Origin: Gottfriedia acidiceleris
Lineage (GTDB): Bacteria > Bacillota > Bacilli > Bacillales > Bacillaceae_G
Assembly (NCBI RefSeq): GCF_002128425.1
Contig: NZ_NESS01000015.1
Span: 28,106 to 92,105 of the forward strand
Direction: 5' to 3'
Length of the DNA: 64,000 nucleotides
In this document: positions 60,625 through 64,000 of the stretch, one piece after another
Position numbering within the stretch: the first letter of the stretch is position 1
How the letters are laid out: the number at the start of each line of letters is the position of its first letter
Program-made: the position numbers and the translations under genes
Notes under the pieces: generated by a model
Told to the model about the DNA's origin: nothing
The model's database searches: none
The model's input: only the letters and a program-made list of their open reading frames with translations

Positions 60625-60987
60625 ATGGAAATCAAGGAGTGGATTGGACAAGCTAGAAATTTATTTATAAAAAAGGAATATTTACAAATCATTTTGCCAA
60701 TCGAAGAAAAGATTGTAGAATTTAACTGTCTAAATGAAAAAGTTTTTATAAAGTTAAGTAAAAAGGCTCCTTTTATCGAGGTGATTGATCGTTCGATTCC
60801 GCAACTTAGGGTTAACTTTACAAAAGATGGATGGGAATATTTAAATTCAGGTTCGCAAAGGTTAGGACTTTTATTAAAACTAAATGATGCTTCTTTTGAA
60901 GGGAACTATCGGTTATTACTTCTAATCGAAACGATTTTTCAATATACGAGTGTTGAAAAAGAAAAAAAACTTTTAGAAAATTGTTGA
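60625..60987 (+). CDS. Conserved small protein at the yusD position
   Basis: A 120-residue cytoplasmic protein of mixed alpha/beta pattern: MEIKEWIGQARNLFIKKEYLQIILPIEEKIVEFNC, then VEVIDRSIPQLRVNFTKDGWEYLNSGSQRLGLLLKL. I do not recognise a domain with certainty; an SCP2-like fold is possible. Its position, between yusE and metNPQ, corresponds to yusD of B. subtilis. ATG 60625 is 9 bp after GGGAGAG; a GTG at 60616 lies on that site. The stop codon overlaps the -35 box of the met promoter. Confidence 0.6.
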   Translation: MEIKEWIGQARNLFIKKEYLQIILPIEEKIVEFNCLNEKVFIKLSKKAPFIEVIDRSIPQLRVNFTKDGWEYLNSGSQRLGLLLKLNDASFEGNYRLLLLIETIFQYTSVEKEKKLLENC

Positions 60988-61012
60988 CAACTAGTGTCTA
61001 ACTTTGTAGAAT
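60984..61012 (+). promoter_or_regulatory. Promoter of the metNPQ operon
   Basis: TTGACA (60984-60989) and TAGAAT (61007-61012) are 17 bp apart. The start of transcription falls near 61019, about 45 bp before the riboswitch aptamer. Confidence 0.8.
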
Positions 61013-61064
61013 TGGACTTACGTTAAAGAAATTACGTTAAACAACTTAATAGATCGTAAGTTAG

Positions 61065-61233
61065 CTCTTATCGAGAGAGGTGGAGGGACTGTGCCCTATG
61101 AAACCCAGCAACCGTCAATGATCGTCATTGAAATGGTGCTAATTCCTGCAAAGCGTGTGCTTTGAGAGATGAGAGAAAGGAATACTTTTTGTATGTTAAA
61201 CCTTTCTGCTCATGCGAGTTGAAAGGTTTTTTT
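61065..61233 (+). promoter_or_regulatory. SAM-I (S-box) riboswitch with terminator
   Basis: The aptamer 61065-61175 is closed by P1 (CTCTTATC with GATGAGAG). It contains the S-box core GAGGTGGAGGGACTGTGCCC, GAAACCCAGCAACC, GGTGCTAATTCCTGC and GAGAGATGAGAG. The expression platform is AAACCTTTC (61198-61206) pairing with GAAAGGTTT (61221-61229) plus a T-run. High S-adenosylmethionine is expected to stop transcription ahead of metN. Confidence 0.96.
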
Positions 61234-61312
61234 GTTTTATGCGACTAAAAAAGTACTTTCTTACAAAAAATTGAGATAAGTTGTTAGAATGTTTTGAAAG
61301 GAGATCAAGTGT

Positions 61313-62326
61313 ATGATTCAAATAAATAATGTAAGTAAAACATACAAGGGTAAAAAGGGCACTGTTACCGCAGTACAAAATGTTTCGTTAACGATTGAAG
61401 CAGGTGAAATTTTTGGCATGATCGGATATAGCGGCGCAGGGAAAAGTACGCTATTACGTATGCTGAATGGACTTGAGTCCCCTACATCAGGTGAAGTGAT
61501 TATTAATGGTCAATCGATTTCTAAATGCTCATCTAGTCAGTTAAGAAAAGCAAGACAAAAAATAGGAATGATTTTTCAGCATTTTAATTTATTGTGGTCG
61601 AGAACGGTATTAGAAAATATACTTTTCCCACTTGAAATTGCTAAAGTTCCAAAAAAGGAAAGCATTGATCGTGCGAAGGAGTTAATCAAACTTGTAGGTC
61701 TTGAAGGTAGGGAGAATGCTTATCCATCTGAACTTAGTGGAGGTCAAAAGCAACGTGTCGGAATTGCAAGAGCACTTGCTAATAACCCAGATGTTCTTTT
61801 ATGTGATGAAGCGACTTCGGCATTAGATCCAGAAACAACCGATTCAATATTAGCTTTACTGACAAATATTAATAAACAGCTTGGTATTACAATCATCCTG
61901 ATTACTCATGAAATGCATGTTATTCAAAAAATTTGCCAACGAGTAGCTGTAATGGAAAACGGAAATGTAGTAGAAGAAGGCCATGTTGTTGATGTATTTA
62001 CTCGTCCTAAACAACCAATTACAAAGAAATTTGTGACGCAAATCAAAGGCAATGATGAAGAATTAGACAGTGAAGTAATTTCTGAAGGAGATGGGAAGGA
62101 TAATACTTACAAGCTAACCTTTAAAAATGGTCAAGCAGATCAGCCACATATTTCAGAAGTAGTTAAGCACTTTGATATTGAGATTAACATTTTGCAAGGA
62201 AAAATTGTTCAAACTGCTGAAGGCTCTTATGGGACAATGAAGATTCAACTTGTTGGAGACGTAAATAACATCAAAGAGGCAATTGCTTATTTAGAATCAA
62301 AACAAGTTGAAGTGGAGGTAGCATAA
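61313..62326 (+). CDS. metN: Methionine ABC transporter ATP-binding protein MetN
   Basis: A 337-residue ATPase of the methionine-uptake class: Walker A GYSGAGKST, signature LSGGQKQRVGIARAL, Walker B VLLCDEATSALDPETT. The C-terminal NIL/ACT-like regulatory domain (about 260-337) binds methionine and causes trans-inhibition in homologues. GAAAGGAG precedes the ATG. It is the first gene after the SAM riboswitch and 1 bp before metP. Confidence 0.95.
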   Translation: MIQINNVSKTYKGKKGTVTAVQNVSLTIEAGEIFGMIGYSGAGKSTLLRMLNGLESPTSGEVIINGQSISKCSSSQLRKARQKIGMIFQHFNLLWSRTVLENILFPLEIAKVPKKESIDRAKELIKLVGLEGRENAYPSELSGGQKQRVGIARALANNPDVLLCDEATSALDPETTDSILALLTNINKQLGITIILITHEMHVIQKICQRVAVMENGNVVEEGHVVDVFTRPKQPITKKFVTQIKGNDEELDSEVISEGDGKDNTYKLTFKNGQADQPHISEVVKHFDIEINILQGKIVQTAEGSYGTMKIQLVGDVNNIKEAIAYLESKQVEVEVA

Positions 62327-62327
62327 G

Positions 62328-62996
62328 ATGACACAACTTTTTCCAAATGTTGATTGGGATGCAATGCTTTTAGCTACTCAAGAAACATTATTTATGACAG
62401 TAATAGCTGCACTTGCAACGTTCATTTTTGGACTAATTATAGGGTTATTCTTATTTTTAACTAGCAAAGATCAGCTTCTTGAAAATAAATTTTTTAATAT
62501 AATACTAGCAGCGTTTGTAAATATTTTTCGTTCAATTCCGTTTATTATTTTAATTATTTTATTAATTCCATTTACGATCTTTATCCTTGGCTCAATGCTT
62601 GGAGCAAAAGCAGCATTACCTGCATTAATTATCGGTGCTGCACCATTCTATGCAAGGATGGTCGAAATCGGATTACGTGAAATTGATAAAGGGGTAATCG
62701 AAGCTGCAAGAGCGATGGGAGCTAGTACTTTTACAATCATCGTAAAAGTATTAATACCAGAAGCATTACCAGCAATTATTTCAGGTTTAACGGTTACTAC
62801 AATTGCAATTGTTGGTTATACAGCAATGGCTGGTGTTGTAGGTGGTGGTGGACTTGGTAACTTAGCATTTATGGAAGGATATCAACGTTCTAATAACCAA
62901 GTAACACTTGTTGCGACAGTAATTATTTTATTAATCGTATTCATTCTTCAATTTATTGGTGACTTAGTAACAACAAAAATAGATAAAAGAGCTTAA
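62328..62996 (+). CDS. metP: Methionine ABC transporter permease MetP (MetI)
   Basis: A 222-residue permease with five membrane segments. The coupling loop is EIDKGVIEAARAMGASTFTIIVKVLIPEALPAIISG, followed by GYTAMAGVVGGGGLGNLAFMEGYQR, which is diagnostic for MetI/MetP. It dimerises and associates with two MetN subunits. The start codon lies 1 bp after the metN stop, and the AGGTAG ribosome site is inside metN. Confidence 0.95.
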   Translation: MTQLFPNVDWDAMLLATQETLFMTVIAALATFIFGLIIGLFLFLTSKDQLLENKFFNIILAAFVNIFRSIPFIILIILLIPFTIFILGSMLGAKAALPALIIGAAPFYARMVEIGLREIDKGVIEAARAMGASTFTIIVKVLIPEALPAIISGLTVTTIAIVGYTAMAGVVGGGGLGNLAFMEGYQRSNNQVTLVATVIILLIVFILQFIGDLVTTKIDKRA

Positions 62997-63018
62997 ACAT
63001 ATAAGGGAGGAAATGACA

Positions 63019-63837
63019 GTGAAATTCAAAAAAATCGCAGGAATATTAGGAGCAGGTGTTTTAGCATTATCTTTAGCTGCATGTAATAAAGGTGGAGAAG
63101 ATAAAAATAAGGAATTAGTAGTTGGTGCATCGAATGTACCTCACGCAGTTATTTTAGAACAAGCTAAACCAATCCTTAAAAAAGAAGGAATTAACTTGAA
63201 AATTGTTAAATTCCAAGATTATGTTTTACCAAATAAAGCATTAGCTTCAAAAGAATTAGATGCTAACTATTTCCAACACATTCCATATTTAGAGTCTCAA
63301 ATGAAAGAAAATGGTTATAAGTTTGAAAACGCTGGTGGGATTCATATTGAGCCAATCGGAGTTTACTCTAAAAAATATAAGAGCTTAGATGATCTTCCAA
63401 ATGGGGCTAAAATTATCATGAGTAGCTCAGTAGCTGATCATGGTCGTATGTTAAGCTTATTACAACATGAAGGTTTAATTAAAATTAAAGCTGGAGTAGA
63501 TCCAACTACTGCTCAAATTAAGGACATTGCTGAGAATCCAAAAAACTTAAAATTCCAAGCTGATGTAGATGCTGGAATGCTTCCAAAAGTTTATCAAAAC
63601 AATGAAGGCGATGCAGTTTTAATTAACACAAACTATGCTATTGATGCTGGATTAAACCCAATGAAAGATGCTATTGCTTTAGAAGGTAAAGAATCTCCAT
63701 ACGTAAACATTATCGCTGTTCGTAAAGGTGATAAAGATAAAAAAGAAATTAAAGAGCTTGTAAAAGTACTACACTCTAAAGAAATTCAAGATTTTATTAT
63801 TAAAAAATATAAAGGTGCTGTAGTACCTGTAAGTTAA
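63019..63837 (+). CDS. metQ: Methionine-binding lipoprotein MetQ
   Basis: A 272-residue substrate-binding lipoprotein with lipobox LAAC (Cys22 from the GTG start). It has the NlpA/MetQ fold: ELVVGASNVPHAVILEQAKPILKKEGI, ANYFQHIPYLESQ (Met-binding region), and late NTNYAIDAGLNP. GTG 63019 is preferred, as GGGAGG (63005-63010) lies 8 bp upstream; ATG 63013 would be only 2 bp from it. Third gene of the SAM-riboswitch operon, completing D- and L-methionine import. Confidence 0.94.
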   Translation: MKFKKIAGILGAGVLALSLAACNKGGEDKNKELVVGASNVPHAVILEQAKPILKKEGINLKIVKFQDYVLPNKALASKELDANYFQHIPYLESQMKENGYKFENAGGIHIEPIGVYSKKYKSLDDLPNGAKIIMSSSVADHGRMLSLLQHEGLIKIKAGVDPTTAQIKDIAENPKNLKFQADVDAGMLPKVYQNNEGDAVLINTNYAIDAGLNPMKDAIALEGKESPYVNIIAVRKGDKDKKEIKELVKVLHSKEIQDFIIKKYKGAVVPVS

Positions 63838-63847
63838 TAATGAAAAA

Positions 63848-63945
63848 GAAGAAAACTCTTAGTTATTCACTAAGAGTTTTCTTCACGCTGTTGAAAAAAG
63901 ACTTCGTCAAGTATATGCCACGAATTTTTCGTGGCATTTTTGTTT
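63848..63945 (+). terminator. Two hairpins ending the metNPQ operon
   Basis: The first is a perfect 16-bp stem (63848-63863 with 63869-63884) without a separate T-run. The second, TGCCACGAA (63916-63924) with TTCGTGGCA (63928-63936), is followed by a T-run and is a standard intrinsic terminator. The remaining bases to 64000 show no gene. Confidence 0.85.
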
Positions 63946-64000
63946 TAGTTGTTCATTTAGTCTGTTTTTTGGTAAATTAAATGAAGACCTATTTCCTTTA

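Noticed and set aside
2244..64000. Search for prophage, integrase, toxin-antitoxin or CRISPR-type defence genes
   Set aside because: No integrase, portal, terminase, restriction, cas or recognisable toxin-antitoxin proteins were seen among the translations; the window reads as chromosomal core plus modest accessory genes.

Overview
The window is low-GC DNA (roughly one third G+C by eye) from an endospore-forming member of the Bacillaceae. The evidence is spore-coat genes (cotJA-cotJB-cotJC), ytaF, a YuzL-type small protein, AGGAGG-type ribosome-binding sites, frequent TTG/GTG starts, and a right end that follows the Bacillus subtilis order yusM - yuzL - fadNAE - yusI - gcvH - toprim protein - yusE - yusD-like gene - metNPQ. 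Genus and species cannot be fixed from the sequence alone; something near Bacillus/Gottfriedia is a guess. No rRNA, tRNA, CRISPR array, intact transposon or prophage is visible.

Layout. 1-2220: tail of a flavin amine oxidase, the cotJ operon, and a second, 5'-truncated copy of cotJC. 2240-9110 (minus strand): two metal-related units. ycnJ-ycnI is a CopC/CopD copper importer plus a DUF1775 copper-binding protein. hupE-like - ycgR - ycgQ - cupredoxin-like gene is a tight four-gene unit. They are separated by a terminator and a 132-bp imperfect palindrome. 9291-16376: one giant secreted mosaic protein with a PHP phosphoesterase core. 17018-21500: a Ter/Yce stress operon (two TerD proteins, a small HTH protein, YceG, YceH/TelA). 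21770-26025: a Fur-box-controlled siderophore ABC importer. 26200-32090: assorted single genes (tatC, ytaF, S66 peptidase, Nudix, mapB, VOC protein). 32254-34410: an ABC-F ribosome-protection-type ATPase behind a 52-codon leader ORF and an intrinsic terminator, which looks like an attenuator. 34565-37390: a Gly-His-rich repeat protein, an oxidoreductase, a LOG protein and a cluster of DnaA-box-like 9-mers. 37496-43087: two ABC-2 drug/peptide-export type transporters, the second divergent from a TetR gene with a clear operator. 43261-45882: a kynurenine operon (kynU-kynB-kynA). 46019-50606: a manganese-type CDF exporter, a third ABC-2 transporter with a GDSL hydrolase, and a formate/nitrite channel gene with a Rex-like site. 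50949-64000: yusU-like gene, proline dehydrogenase, yuzL, FadR-controlled fadNAE, yusI, gcvH, toprim and thioredoxin-like genes, then an S-box (SAM) riboswitch ahead of metNPQ.

How parts work together. Several transcription units carry their expected regulators' sites: Fur (iron uptake), FadR (beta-oxidation), Rex (formate/nitrite channel), SAM-I riboswitch (methionine uptake), and a TetR dyad (ABC exporter). The most unusual items are the metal cluster in which three exported proteins are all predicted to start with histidine once mature, the ABC-F attenuator with its leader ORF, the perfect 17-bp hairpin and HTH gene inside the Ter operon, and the partial cotJC duplication. Functions are inferred by reading translations and motifs; no database search was run.
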